This document shows positions 43,420 to 52,697 of a DNA stretch of 64,000 nucleotides, piece after piece; position 1 is the first letter of the stretch, and each line of letters opens with the position of its first letter. The DNA is from Arthrobacter sp. SLBN-100 (lineage in GTDB: Bacteria; Actinomycetota; Actinomycetes; Actinomycetales; Micrococcaceae). The stretch lies in NCBI RefSeq assembly GCF_006715305.1, contig NZ_VFMY01000001.1:3348001-3412000 (forward strand). Reading direction: 5' to 3'. A program made the position numbers and the translations under genes. A model generated the notes under the pieces. That model was not told where the DNA came from, ran no database searches, and was given only the letters and a program-made list of their open reading frames with translations.

Positions 43420-44088
43420 TTAGTCCAGTTCGCCGAGCCGCCAGGCGTTGGCGGCGTGCTCGAGGTCCTCGGCGGTTTTCACCAGCTGGTTGGAGTTGCG
43501 GGTGAGCTTGCTCGCGTGGGCCTCGTTGCCGTGCTCGGCACCATCGGCAAGCGTCGCCTGGCCGAGCGCCACCACGCGGCAGAACGCGGCGGAACGTTCC
43601 AGCGCGACGTCGAACTCGCCGTCGAACGCACCGGACAGGATGGCGTCCGCCATCGTCTTCATCTCGTCCGCCCCGGGAGGCTCGGCGGCACCGGCCACCA
43701 CGTTGGAAACCTGGGCGGTGTCCTTGCCGGCCCGGAAGTACACGGAAATGCGCTCAGGGTCCTGCACCGTGGCAGCCCGCAAGGCATAGAGGCGCCAGAG
43801 CGCGCCGGGAAGCGACCGGGCCGGGCTCTCCGCCCACATCTCGGCGATGGCCTCCAGTCCCTGCTCGTCGGCAAGCCTGACAAGCCGCTCGGTCACCGCC
43901 GGATCATCGCTGTCCCGGCCGTGCCGGACCAGCGCCTGGGCGGCGAGGTGCGCGGCTTCGGACACCCGCGCGGGATCCGCGCCGCCGGCAAAAGGCTCGA
44001 AGTCCACGGGGGCGAAAGGCTTCGGCTTGTGGTGCCGGTTCGCGCCGCCGTACGGACTGGGACCTGGTTGCTCGCTCATGCCACCCAC
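43420..44088 (-). CDS. Conserved hypothetical protein (222 residues)
   Basis: The start GTG 44088 is preceded by AGGAG at 5 bases. The next ATG, 9 bases later, is too far from it. The product has a short disordered basic N-terminus (GGANRHHKPKPFAPVDFEPF), then a helix-rich globular part. This includes AHLAAQALVRHGRDSDDPAV, RLVRLADEQGLEAIAEMWAE and LPGALWRLYALRAATVQDPE. No signal peptide, membrane segment or recognised motif is present. It is soluble, of unknown function. A tRNA gene lies upstream on the other strand. Confidence 0.75.
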   Translation of the reverse strand: MGGMSEQPGPSPYGGANRHHKPKPFAPVDFEPFAGGADPARVSEAAHLAAQALVRHGRDSDDPAVTERLVRLADEQGLEAIAEMWAESPARSLPGALWRLYALRAATVQDPERISVYFRAGKDTAQVSNVVAGAAEPPGADEMKTMADAILSGAFDGEFDVALERSAAFCRVVALGQATLADGAEHGNEAHASKLTRNSNQLVKTAEDLEHAANAWRLGELD

Positions 44089-44256
44089 GCTACTCCTGTG
44101 CCGTGCCGGAAATCGAGCATCAGGACCTTGGCCGCGGGCCCGACGACGTGTCCCGGTTTGCGTGCAACGGGGCCGGAACCATGGGTTAGAGTATTAAATG
44201 TCCAGAAATGGACTGGGCCGGGCAGGCCGGCGCAGCGTGCCGAAACAGCCCGGCAG

Positions 44257-44329
44257 GGGCCTTTAGCTCAGTTGGTAGAGCATCGGACTTTTAATCCGTG
44301 GGTCGTGGGTTCGAGCCCCACAGGGCCCA
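44257..44329 (+). tRNA. tRNA-Lys (anticodon UUU)
   Basis: The cloverleaf is complete: acceptor GGGCCTT/AGGGCCC, D arm AGCTCAGTTGGTAGAGC, anticodon stem CGGA/TCCG around CTTTTAA (anticodon TTT), and T arm GTGGGTTCGAGCCCCAC. The discriminator base is A at 44329. The 3' CCA is not encoded. Confidence 0.97.
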
Positions 44330-44349
44330 CTCTTTTAACGAAGAGCGGG

Positions 44350-44388
44350 AATCCCCCGGCAGCCTCCCAAGGCCGCCGGGGGATTTTC
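44350..44388 (+). terminator. Terminator after tRNA-Lys
   Basis: AATCCCCCGGC (44350-44360) pairs with GCCGGGGGATT (44375-44385), followed by TTTCTG. Confidence 0.85.
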
Positions 44389-44457
44389 TGTTCGGCTACG
44401 GGCGCCAACGGAAACAACAGGCTACGGGCGAAGGCAGCCAACGGGCACAATGGGGAC

Positions 44458-45474
44458 ATGACAAGAAGCAGCACCGGGCGGCTGCCGCGGCTCGAGGACG
44501 TGGCCGGACTTGCTGGTGTTTCGCACCAGACCGTTTCCCGGGTGGTCAACGGCCACCCCAACGTCAGCAAGGCCACGCGCGAAAAGGTCGAGGCCGCGAT
44601 CGCCCAGTTGGGCTACCGGCGGAACACCGCGGCCCGGAGCCTGGTGACCCGGCGCTCCCATACCATCGGCGTGCTGGGCAGTGAGCTTTCACAGTACGGC
44701 CCGGCCAACACCATGCTGGGTGTGGAGCGGGCCGCGCGGGACGCCGGCTACTTCGTGAGTATCGCCGCGCTGCGTTCCATCGGCAGGGACGCCATCTTCG
44801 ACGCGCTGCGGCACTTTACTGACCAGTCCGTGGACGGGATCGCCGTCCTGGTGCCGCACACCGAAACGCTGCGGATCCTGGAGGAGTTCAACCCTGGGGT
44901 GCCGGTAGTGGCCGTCGGCTCGCCGGGCAATGATGCCGTCAGCGGCGTGATGGTGGACCAAAAACGCGGCGCCGGGATCGCCGTCGGCCATCTCATCGAA
45001 CTCGGGCACCGCAGGATCGGCCACGTCGCGGGGCCGGCGGACTGGATCGACGGCGCGCTCCGCACCGAGGGCTGGCGCGAGGCCCTGCAGCAGGCAGGTT
45101 TGCAGGATGACCTGCTGCTGGAAGGTGACTGGAGCGCGGAAAGCGGCTACGCGTTCGGGCGGCGCCTGGCGGCCGAGCGCACGGCAACCGCCCTGTTCGT
45201 GGGCAACGACCAAATGGCCCTCGGCGTGCTGCGGGCGTTCAACGAGGCAGGCGTGCGCGTGCCCGACGACGTCTCCGTGGTGGGGTTCGACGACCAGCCT
45301 GAATCGGGCTACTTCACCCCGCCCCTCACCACCGTGCGCCAGGACTTCGAAGAGCTGGGCAGGCGCTGCATGGATGCCATGCTGAAGGAGATTGAAGCGG
45401 GCTCTCCGGTGAGTTCCACCGTGGTCACCCCAGAGCTGGTGCGGAGGGCGAGCACGGCAGCACGGCGTCCCTAG
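44458..45474 (+). CDS. LacI-family regulator with a lac-like recognition helix
   Basis: The product has 338 residues. The headpiece LPRLEDVAGLAGVSHQTVSR, then VVNGHPNVSKATREKVEAAI, is very close to E. coli LacI (VSYQTVSRVVN there). The hinge helix is YRRNTAARSLVTRRS, followed by a periplasmic-binding-protein-like effector domain and FVGNDQMALGVLRAFNEAG. ATG 44458 follows a -10-like CACAAT by 6 bases, suggesting a leaderless mRNA. No target is adjacent. The araB operator 2.8 kb downstream closely matches the ideal lac operator, so control of the arabinose operon is the best inference. Confidence 0.9.
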   Translation: MTRSSTGRLPRLEDVAGLAGVSHQTVSRVVNGHPNVSKATREKVEAAIAQLGYRRNTAARSLVTRRSHTIGVLGSELSQYGPANTMLGVERAARDAGYFVSIAALRSIGRDAIFDALRHFTDQSVDGIAVLVPHTETLRILEEFNPGVPVVAVGSPGNDAVSGVMVDQKRGAGIAVGHLIELGHRRIGHVAGPADWIDGALRTEGWREALQQAGLQDDLLLEGDWSAESGYAFGRRLAAERTATALFVGNDQMALGVLRAFNEAGVRVPDDVSVVGFDDQPESGYFTPPLTTVRQDFEELGRRCMDAMLKEIEAGSPVSSTVVTPELVRRASTAARRP

Positions 45475-45502
45475 TGCTGCGCCTTCGCTGTAGCCTGAAG
45501 TC

Positions 45503-46501
45503 ATGCCCCAGCATGACATCATGCCCCGCAACAACGCCCTGTCCCGCCTGCTCGATGCCGGCGGGAACCTGGTCCTGGACGGTGCCCTGGCCACCGAACT
45601 GGAAGGGCGCGGCTGCGACCTCGAGGACCCGCTGTGGTCCGCTAAAGTCCTGCTGGAGCAGCCGGAACTGGTCAAGCGGGTCCACCTTGACTACTTCAAA
45701 GCCGGGGCACGTGCCGCTATTACCGCCAGCTACCAGGCCACGCCGCTGGGGTTTGCGCGCCGGGGAATTTCTGAAGCCGAAGCCTTGGAGCGGGTTGCCC
45801 TGAGCGTCCGCCTCGCTAACGAAGCCCGACGTGAGTACCTGGCCGGGAGCCCGGAGGCCGGCCCGCTGCTGGTGGCCGGATCTGTTGGACCGTACGGTGC
45901 CTACCTCGCCGACGGGTCCGAATACCGGGGCGACTATACGCTCACCCGGAACGGATTTATGGAGTTCCACCGGCCCCGGATCGCCGCGCTCCTGGAAGCG
46001 GGGGCAGATGTGCTTGCCTGCGAAACACTGCCTTCCCTGGCTGAGGCTGAGGCTTTGCTGGGACTGATCGCGGAGTTCGGCGCCGAATCCTGGCTGGCGT
46101 TCACGCTGCGGGACGGAGCGCACATCAGTGACGGCACTTCCCTCGAACAGGTAGCGGAGCTCTGCAATGCTGAGCCGCTGGTTGCCGCCGTTGGCGTGAA
46201 CTGCGTTCCGCTGGAGTTGGTCACCCCGGCGCTGGACGCTTTGGGCCGGGCCACCCGCAAACCGCTGATCGCATACCCCAACTCCGGGGAAACCTACGAC
46301 GCCACCACCAGGACCTGGGGGCCGGCGGCGTCTTCCGCTCTTGGCTCCGGCGCCGCTCCGGCAGGAACCGAACGGCCGCCGGGCAGCCTTGCGGAAGGAG
46401 CCCGGGCATGGCAGGAACGTGGCGCGCGCATGGTGGGCGGCTGCTGCCGGACCACACCAAGCGACATTGCCGCTTTGGCAAGGCTCTGGCGAGAGCCCTG
46501 A
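45503..46501 (+). CDS. mmuM: Homocysteine S-methyltransferase
   Basis: The product has 332 residues. It is a zinc-dependent enzyme transferring methyl from S-methylmethionine (or SAM) to homocysteine. The barrel begins NLVLDGALATELEGRGCDL. ITASYQATPLGFARRG is typical. Zinc ligands are in VGVNCVP and the C-terminal MVGGCCRTTPSDI. ATG 45503 lies 6 bases after TAGCCT, a possible leaderless start. A second in-frame ATG is at 45521. It may be weakly coupled to the LacI gene (28-base gap) but has its own -10. Confidence 0.9.
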   Translation: MPQHDIMPRNNALSRLLDAGGNLVLDGALATELEGRGCDLEDPLWSAKVLLEQPELVKRVHLDYFKAGARAAITASYQATPLGFARRGISEAEALERVALSVRLANEARREYLAGSPEAGPLLVAGSVGPYGAYLADGSEYRGDYTLTRNGFMEFHRPRIAALLEAGADVLACETLPSLAEAEALLGLIAEFGAESWLAFTLRDGAHISDGTSLEQVAELCNAEPLVAAVGVNCVPLELVTPALDALGRATRKPLIAYPNSGETYDATTRTWGPAASSALGSGAAPAGTERPPGSLAEGARAWQERGARMVGGCCRTTPSDIAALARLWREP

Positions 46502-46626
46502 TTTCGCGAGAGCCCTGACTTCGCATGGCCCCCCGCCTCAGGCAGGCCCGCAGGTGAAGTGAGCCTGCATCCGGCGAAGCCCTAGGCGCCGGGGGACTTC
46601 TGCCGGGCTGCCGGGATGCGACGGGA

Positions 46627-47079
46627 TCAGCTGGCAAACCTGGGCCAGTAGCTGATGATGGCATAGGCTGCCAACGCCGCTGCCATATGCACGTGGAGCA
46701 TCAGGTGGAGCGAGTGCCCCGTGAGCGAAGCGGCCTCGCCGGAAGGGGGAGGATCCTGCGCGGGGCCAGCGTTCTGCACGCTGCCGCCGTGCCCGTGGCC
46801 GGACAGCCCTTCACCGGAACCGCCGGAAAACGCTGCAAACGCTAAATGGAGCAGTTGTTGGGCGAGCCCGCACGCAAGCAGCACGGCCCGGCCGGGCAAG
46901 CTGTAACGGCCGATCATCGCTGCCGCCATCCCCAGCAGCGCGGCCAGGGCCGCCAGGATCATCAGGGAGGGCGCTGGTCCGCCGGCAGCCAGATGCGCGG
47001 CCAGACCGAGGCCGATGGAGACCGGACCGGCCAACCACGCGGCGGATCCAGTGCGCTCTTTCCGTTGCACCCTATCCAC
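46627..47079 (-). CDS. Hypothetical membrane protein with His/Gly-rich loop
   Basis: From GTG 47079 (preceded by GAGAAGGGG) the product is 150 residues with four hydrophobic segments. They are LAGPVSIGLGLAAHLAAGG, SLMILAALAALLGMAAAMIG, AVLLACGLAQQLLHLAFAAF and MLHVHMAAALAAYAIISYW. A loop GLSGHGHGGSVQNAG lies between segments 3 and 4. An earlier ATG (47121) is possible. His-rich loops and the MLHVHM helix hint at metal contact. No family is recognised. It is convergent with mmuM and divergent from araB. Confidence 0.6.
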   Translation of the reverse strand: MDRVQRKERTGSAAWLAGPVSIGLGLAAHLAAGGPAPSLMILAALAALLGMAAAMIGRYSLPGRAVLLACGLAQQLLHLAFAAFSGGSGEGLSGHGHGGSVQNAGPAQDPPPSGEAASLTGHSLHLMLHVHMAAALAAYAIISYWPRFAS

Positions 47080-47230
47080 GGAGCCCCTTCTCGTCGCCCG
47101 GCAACTTATTCGGGGGTTCATCGGGTCCCTACCCCTTTTGGGCAGCCTCCCACGGTTTCCCTGCCCGTTGGGTGCAGGACCCGGCGGAGTTGGACGTACG
47201 GCCACGTGCCGGGTTTCGGAACTCCTTCCA

Positions 47231-47260
47231 TTGACTTCACTGTTGTTAGCGCTCACAATT
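47231..47260 (+). promoter_or_regulatory. araB promoter with lac-type operator
   Basis: -35 TTGACT (47231-47236), 17 bases, -10 CACAAT (47254-47259). The palindrome TTGTTAGCGCTCACAA (47243-47258) covers the spacer and -10. Positions 47241-47260 match the symmetric lac operator AATTGTGAGCGCTCACAATT at 17 of 20 bases, the right half perfectly. Confidence 0.8.
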
Positions 47261-47300
47261 GAAGGGCGGCGAAGTTGCGGCAATTACTGGAGGAACTTTT

Positions 47301-49073
47301 ATGGATGTCAGAGTGGACACGGACAACTACGTCGTCGGCGTGGACTACGGAACGCTGTCAGGCCGGGCCGTGGTGGTCCGGGTGAGCGACGGTGAGGAGC
47401 TCGGCAGCGGTGTGTACGAGTATCCGCACGCAGTGGTCACAGATGCACTTCCGGCGGACGTGGCTGGCCAGGGCGCTGATGGAAAGACCGTCCGGCTTCC
47501 GGGGGAATGGGCCCTTCAGGTGCCGAACGACTACCGGGATGTCCTGCGCAACGCCGTTCCGGCTGCCATCGCGGACGCAGGCATTGACACGGCCGCCGTC
47601 GTCGGAATCGCCACGGACTTCACCGCCTGCACCATGGTCCCGGTGAAGGCGGACGGCACCCCGCTGAATGAGCTCCCCGGGTTCGAAAACCGGCCCCACG
47701 CGTACGTGAAGCTTTGGCGCCACCACGCCGCGCAGCCGCAGGCGGACCGGATCAACCAGCTCGCCGCGGAACGGGGCGAAGCCTGGTTGCCGAGGTATGG
47801 CGGGCTGATTTCTTCTGAGTGGGAGTTCGCCAAGGGCCTGCAGCTTCTGGAGGAGGATCCCGATGCCTATTCCGAGATGGACCATTGGGTTGAAGCGGCA
47901 GACTGGATCGTCTGGCAGCTGTGCGGCCAGTACGTCCGGAATGCGTGCACGGCCGGCTACAAGGGCATTTACCAGGACGGGCGGTACCCGTCGGAGGATT
48001 TCCTGGCGGCGCTGAACCCCGGGTTCAAGGATTTCGTGAGCGCCAAGCTGGAACACACCATCGGCCGCCTGGGTGACGCCGCAGGCTACCTCACCGCCGA
48101 GGCTGCTGCCTGGACCGGCCTGCCCGAGGGCATCGCCGTCGCGGTGGGAAACGTGGACGCACACGTCACCGCTCCCGCAGCGCGTGCAGTGGATCCGGGC
48201 CAGCTGGTAGCGATCATGGGCACCTCCACCTGCCATGTCATGAACGGCACCGAGCTCCGCGAAGTGCCAGGAATGTGCGGCGTGGTGGACGGCGGCATCG
48301 TGGACGGGCTCTGGGGCTACGAAGCCGGCCAGTCCGGCGTGGGAGACATCTTCGGCTGGTTCACCAAGTACGGGGTGCCGCCGGAATACCATCAGGCGGC
48401 CACTGCCGCAGGGCTCGGCATCCACGAATACCTCACTGAACTGGCCTCCCGGCAGGCCATCGGTGGACACGGCCTCATCGCCCTGGACTGGCACTCGGGC
48501 AACCGCTCGGTGCTGGTGGACCACGAGCTGTCCGGCATCGTGGTGGGGCAGACCCTGGCAACCCGCCCCGAGGACACCTACCGGGCGCTGCTGGAAGCCA
48601 CTGCCTTCGGCACCCGGACCATCGTGGACGCCTTCCGCGACTCCGGCGTCCCGGTCACGGAGTTCATTGTGGCGGGCGGCCTGCTTAAGAACCGGCTCCT
48701 GATGCAGATCTACGCCGATGTCACGGGACTGCAGCTTTCCACCATCGGTTCAGAGCAGGGCCCGGCCCTGGGCTCGGCCATCCACGCCGCCGTCGCGGCC
48801 GGAAAGTACGCGGACATCCGCGAAGCTGCCGCCGCCATGGGTTCCGAACCGGGCGAGGTGTACACCCCGGTTCCTGAAAACGCGGCCGCCTACGAGGAAC
48901 TATTCCAGGAATACAAGGCATTGCACGACTACTTCGGCCGCGGCAGCAACGACGTGATGCACCGGCTCAAGGCCATCCAGCGCAAAGCGCACCACAGCGC
49001 CAGTTCCGCCGGACAACCGGTCAACACCGATGCAGGCGAACGACATGATGTCGGTGCGGGAGTGCTGGCGTGA
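47301..49073 (+). CDS. araB: Ribulokinase
   Basis: The enzyme phosphorylates L-ribulose to L-ribulose-5-phosphate. It is a FGGY-family kinase of 590 residues with the N-terminal phosphate loop VVGVDYGTLSGRAVVVRV. Substrate-region motifs are GIATDFTACTMVPVKADGTP and WVEAADWIVWQLCGQYVRNA. The C-terminal adenosine motif is EFIVAGGLLKNRLLMQIYAD. The start ATG 47301 is set by GGAGGAAC. The frame upstream to 47259 overlaps the operator and is not used. First gene of araB-araD-araA. Confidence 0.96.
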   Translation: MDVRVDTDNYVVGVDYGTLSGRAVVVRVSDGEELGSGVYEYPHAVVTDALPADVAGQGADGKTVRLPGEWALQVPNDYRDVLRNAVPAAIADAGIDTAAVVGIATDFTACTMVPVKADGTPLNELPGFENRPHAYVKLWRHHAAQPQADRINQLAAERGEAWLPRYGGLISSEWEFAKGLQLLEEDPDAYSEMDHWVEAADWIVWQLCGQYVRNACTAGYKGIYQDGRYPSEDFLAALNPGFKDFVSAKLEHTIGRLGDAAGYLTAEAAAWTGLPEGIAVAVGNVDAHVTAPAARAVDPGQLVAIMGTSTCHVMNGTELREVPGMCGVVDGGIVDGLWGYEAGQSGVGDIFGWFTKYGVPPEYHQAATAAGLGIHEYLTELASRQAIGGHGLIALDWHSGNRSVLVDHELSGIVVGQTLATRPEDTYRALLEATAFGTRTIVDAFRDSGVPVTEFIVAGGLLKNRLLMQIYADVTGLQLSTIGSEQGPALGSAIHAAVAAGKYADIREAAAAMGSEPGEVYTPVPENAAAYEELFQEYKALHDYFGRGSNDVMHRLKAIQRKAHHSASSAGQPVNTDAGERHDVGAGVLA

Positions 49074-49771
49074 GCGCCGGAACGGGAATCCTGGAAACCA
49101 TCGCGCGGGTCCGGGACGAAGTCTGCGCCCTCCACGCCGAGCTGACCCGGTATGAACTGGTGGTGTGGACGGCGGGTAACGTCTCTGCGCGTGTCCCCGG
49201 CCGCCAGCTGATGGTCATCAAGCCCTCCGGGGTCTTGTACCAGGACCTGACGCCGGACCAGATGGTGGTCACGGATCTCTACGGGGTGCCTGTGCCGGGA
49301 GACGCAACGGGTGAGTGGGGCAACCCCGCGCTGTCGCCGTCGTCCGATACTGCAGCGCACGCGTACGTTTACAGGCACATGCCCGAGGTGGGCGGGGTGG
49401 TGCACACGCACTCCACCTACGCCACCGCCTGGGCAGCTCGCGGGGAAGCCATCCCGTGCGTGCTCACCATGATGAGCGACGAATTCGGCGGTTCGATCCC
49501 GGTGGGCCCGTTCGCCCTGATCGGCGACGACTCGATCGGACAAGGGATCGTGGAGACGTTGAAGAACTCCAATTCCCCCGCCGTGCTGATGCAGAACCAC
49601 GGCCCGTTCACCATCGGCAAGGATGCCACATCCGCGGTGAAGGCGGCGGTGATGTGCGAGGAAGTGGCACGCACCGTGCACATATCCCGGCAGCTCGGCG
49701 AGCCCATCGCCATCGATCCGCGCCACATCGATTCCCTCTACGCCCGCTACCAGAACGTCTACGGCCAATAG
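49070..49771 (+). CDS. araD: L-ribulose-5-phosphate 4-epimerase
   Basis: The product has 233 residues. It is a class II aldolase-fold enzyme making D-xylulose-5-phosphate. Motifs: WTAGNVSARVPG (phosphate binding), KPSGVLYQDLTPDQMVVTDL, SSDTAAHAYVYRHMPEVGGV, and zinc ligands VHTHSTYA plus a later His near NHGPFTIG and VARTVHISRQLG. The GTG start overlaps the araB stop by 4 bases. araA follows after 42 bases. Confidence 0.96.
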   Translation: MSAGTGILETIARVRDEVCALHAELTRYELVVWTAGNVSARVPGRQLMVIKPSGVLYQDLTPDQMVVTDLYGVPVPGDATGEWGNPALSPSSDTAAHAYVYRHMPEVGGVVHTHSTYATAWAARGEAIPCVLTMMSDEFGGSIPVGPFALIGDDSIGQGIVETLKNSNSPAVLMQNHGPFTIGKDATSAVKAAVMCEEVARTVHISRQLGEPIAIDPRHIDSLYARYQNVYGQ

Positions 49772-49813
49772 CAGCCAGGCCAGACCGCCAAGACTTACTC
49801 CCAAGGAGACCCC

Positions 49814-51334
49814 ATGAGCACAGCAGCAAACACCTCCCTCGACGGCTATGAGGTCTGGTTCCTCACCGGCAGCCAGCACCTCTACGGCGAGGACGTCCTC
49901 AAGCAGGTGGCCGCCCAGTCACAGGAAATCGCCAACCAACTCAACGCCTCCCCGGCCGTTCCGGTGAAGATTGTCTGGAAGCCGGTCCTGACCGACTCCG
50001 ACGCCATCCGCCGCACGGCGCTGGAAGCCAACTCGAACGATTCCGTCATCGGCGTTACCGCCTGGATGCACACTTTCTCGCCGGCGAAGATGTGGATCCA
50101 GGGCCTTGACCTGCTCCGCAAGCCGCTGCTGCACCTGCACACCCAAGCCAACCGGGATCTGCCCTGGTCGGACATCGACTTCGACTTCATGAACCTGAAC
50201 CAGGCGGCCCACGGCGACCGGGAGTTCGGCTACATCCAGTCCCGCCTGGGCATCGCCCGCAAGACCGTCGTCGGGCATGTCTCCAACCCGGAAGTGGCCC
50301 GCCAGGTGGGTTCCTGGCAGCGCGCCGCCGCAGGCTGGGCCGCCGTCCGCACCCTGAAGCTGACCCGCTTCGGTGACAATATGCGCAACGTGGCCGTCAC
50401 CGAAGGCGACAAAACCGAGGCGGAGCTGCGGTTCGGCGTCGCCGTGAACACCTGGTCCGTGAACGAGCTGGCCGATGCGGTGCACGGTGCCGCAGAGTCC
50501 GACGTCGACGCGCTCGTTGAGGAGTATGAGAACCTCTACGACGTGGTTCCGGAGCTCCGCGCAGGCGCCGCCCGCCACGACTCCCTCCGCTACGGGGCCC
50601 GGATCGAACTCGGCCTGCGCAGCTTCCTGGAATCCAACGGCTCGGCCGCGTTCACTACCTCCTTCGAGGACCTGGGCGCCCTGCGGCAGCTTCCCGGCCT
50701 GGCCGTGCAGCGGCTCATGGCCGCCGGTTACGGCTTCGGCGCCGAGGGCGACTGGAAGACCGCCATCCTGGTCCGCGCCGCGAAGGTGATGGGCGCGGGC
50801 CTGCCCGGCGGGGCCTCGCTGATGGAGGACTACACCTACCACCTGGAACCCGGTTCCGAGAAGATCCTCGGTGCGCACATGCTGGAGGTCTGTCCGTCCC
50901 TGACCACGCAGAAGCCGCGCCTGGAGATCCACCCGCTGGGCATCGGCGGCAAGGAGGATCCGGTGCGCCTGGTGTTCGACGCCGATGCCTCCCCGGGAGT
51001 GGTGGTGGCCCTCTCGGACATGCGGGACAGGTTCCGCCTGGTGGCCAACGCCGTCGACGTCGTTCCCCTGGATCAGCCGCTGCCCAACCTCCCCGTCGCC
51101 CGTGCCCTCTGGCAGCCCAAGCCGGACTTCGCCACCTCCGCCGCCGCCTGGCTCACCGCCGGCGCCGCGCACCACACGGTCCTGTCCACTCAGGTGGGCA
51201 TGGATGTGTTTGAGGACTTCGCTGAGATCGCCAAAACGGAGCTGCTGACCATTGACGAGGACACGACCATCCGGCAGTTCAAGAAGGACCTCAACTGGAA
51301 CGCTGCCTACTACAAGCTGGCCGGCGGCATCTAG
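49814..51334 (+). CDS. araA: L-arabinose isomerase
   Basis: The product has 506 residues. It interconverts L-arabinose and L-ribulose with Mn2+. It begins [20 protein letters not shown]. It contains [20 protein letters not shown] and [20 protein letters not shown]. The catalytic Glu lies in [19 protein letters not shown] and [20 protein letters not shown], and the metal His in EICPSL-type [26 protein letters not shown] precedes the ATG. Last gene of the operon. Confidence 0.97.
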   Translation: MSTAANTSLDGYEVWFLTGSQHLYGEDVLKQVAAQSQEIANQLNASPAVPVKIVWKPVLTDSDAIRRTALEANSNDSVIGVTAWMHTFSPAKMWIQGLDLLRKPLLHLHTQANRDLPWSDIDFDFMNLNQAAHGDREFGYIQSRLGIARKTVVGHVSNPEVARQVGSWQRAAAGWAAVRTLKLTRFGDNMRNVAVTEGDKTEAELRFGVAVNTWSVNELADAVHGAAESDVDALVEEYENLYDVVPELRAGAARHDSLRYGARIELGLRSFLESNGSAAFTTSFEDLGALRQLPGLAVQRLMAAGYGFGAEGDWKTAILVRAAKVMGAGLPGGASLMEDYTYHLEPGSEKILGAHMLEVCPSLTTQKPRLEIHPLGIGGKEDPVRLVFDADASPGVVVALSDMRDRFRLVANAVDVVPLDQPLPNLPVARALWQPKPDFATSAAAWLTAGAAHHTVLSTQVGMDVFEDFAEIAKTELLTIDEDTTIRQFKKDLNWNAAYYKLAGGI

Positions 51335-51336
51335 GA

Positions 51337-52389
51337 CTAGTGGCCGAAGTGCGCCCGCGGAGGGCCCTCGGGCAACCGCTCGAGGATGTCCTCCGCCACC
51401 AGGCGCACCTTGATATTGCGGTGGCTGGACGCCCGGGCGAGGATTGAAAACGCCTCGTGGTAGGAACACCTGTTTTGCGCCATGATCACGCCGCAGGCAA
51501 CGTTGATGGACGTACGGCTGTCCAGGGCGAGCCGCAAATCCAATGCAGCGGACTTGGCGTTGTGGAGGTCCAGGGCCATCTGAAGGCTTTTCGCGGCCAG
51601 GCCGGCGAAGGAGCGGGCCTCCGAGATCACCTGGAGTGGAAACGCCTTGGCATCCTGGGCAAAGAACGCGAGGGCTGCGGTGGTTTCGCGGACGGGGATG
51701 GCATCGTCGCTAAGTGTCCCGTTGTCCTGGTCCAGGCGGAGCCGCATGCCCAGGACGCTGCCCAGGTTGGCCGCCTGTAGCTCCCGGCAATACCGGGGCC
51801 AGCGAAAGTCGCCGGTCCTCTGCAGCACGGCCACGGGATGTCCGCCGGCCAGGACGTCGCTGACAGGCCCTTCGCCCTTCTCCTGCTCCCACTGCAGGAG
51901 GCGGATGACTTCCTCGGACGTTCCGGTGATGACCGGTGCCCTCTTCGCCTGCCGCACCACCACGCCGCATTCGATCACCAGGCCTGGCGTGCCCACAACA
52001 GCCCGGGCTGATGCAGCTGCCAGCAGTTCAAGGGAGTCGAGTAGCGTTTCGGCGCCGGTCACCAGGTCCAGCAGGATTCCGCTCGGCTTTCCGTTGTGGG
52101 AGCCCGATGCCGCGGGTTGCCGCGCATTCCCGGATGCGGCCGTTCCCGGCGCGGTGTTGCCCGCGGCGGCCGTTCCCGGTGTGGCATTGGCCTGCGGAGC
52201 ACGTCCGCGTGGCGGACTTCCATGTGTGGCGGGCCCGTGCGGGTGGTGGAGGGGGCCTTGTTGGGAAGTCAGAGGGCCGGCGACGGCTGGGGGAGAGGCC
52301 TTGGTCTCAAAGGCCTCCTCGTCGCCGGCCCCGCTTAGTGCCCGGGCGCGCCGGCCCGGGAAATCGGAGTTTGCGTATTGTGCGTGCAT
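51337..52389 (-). CDS. GAF-ANTAR RNA-binding antiterminator-type regulator
   Basis: The product has about 350 residues. The first roughly 110 are low-complexity (Ala/Gly/Pro/Thr-rich repeats such as [18 protein letters not shown]). A GAF-like sensor domain (ILLDLVTGAETLLDSLELLA to AKAFPLQVISEARSFAGLAA) follows. The C-terminal ANTAR domain is LRLALDSRTSINVACGVIMA, then QNRCSYHEAFSILARASS. ANTAR proteins bind paired RNA hexaloops and prevent termination. The start is uncertain: ATG 52389 or GTG 52401. It is convergent with araA, with 2 bases between stops, and divergent from abfA. The target is unknown. Confidence 0.85.
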   Translation of the reverse strand: MHAQYANSDFPGRRARALSGAGDEEAFETKASPPAVAGPLTSQQGPLHHPHGPATHGSPPRGRAPQANATPGTAAAGNTAPGTAASGNARQPAASGSHNGKPSGILLDLVTGAETLLDSLELLAAASARAVVGTPGLVIECGVVVRQAKRAPVITGTSEEVIRLLQWEQEKGEGPVSDVLAGGHPVAVLQRTGDFRWPRYCRELQAANLGSVLGMRLRLDQDNGTLSDDAIPVRETTAALAFFAQDAKAFPLQVISEARSFAGLAAKSLQMALDLHNAKSAALDLRLALDSRTSINVACGVIMAQNRCSYHEAFSILARASSHRNIKVRLVAEDILERLPEGPPRAHFGH

Positions 52390-52626
52390 TGCCAGTCTCA
52401 CTCCCCCTCGTGAGCCAAGTACCGTGAGCCCGAACCCGTCTTGTCTCTGAGAAAAACCTAGTTGCGCCGCCGTTCCCGGTGAACGCGTAACCGGTACTTG
52501 TTTTTGAGATTAGGTACTACTTGGTTTTCCTCCCGCTGCCCTGTTTTCGGTGTTGCCGCAGGTGAACGGAGTGTGGCCCGCGGAGCCCGCCGGGCGCGTG
52601 TGCGGGGACGATCGCGGGCAGGGCGC

Positions 52627-52672
52627 TTGACTCAAGCCCCGGGACCATCAACAATATTTCTATAACGTTGTA
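52627..52672 (+). promoter_or_regulatory. abfA promoter region with LacI-type palindrome
   Basis: -35 TTGACT (52627-52632) with AACAAT (52650-52655, spacer 17) or CAATAT as -10. Downstream, TATAACGTTGTA (52661-52672) is a palindrome with central CG and one mismatch, the usual shape of a LacI-family site. The rest of 52402-52626 is non-coding. It contains AAGTACC and GGTACTT blocks but nothing further I can support. Confidence 0.5.
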
Positions 52673-52697
52673 AATAATATGGAACGAGGACGTTTTC

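Noticed and set aside
44257-44329. tRNA-Lys as an attachment site of an integrated element
   Set aside because: No integrase gene, no partial tRNA 3' copy and no foreign-looking block is visible on either side.
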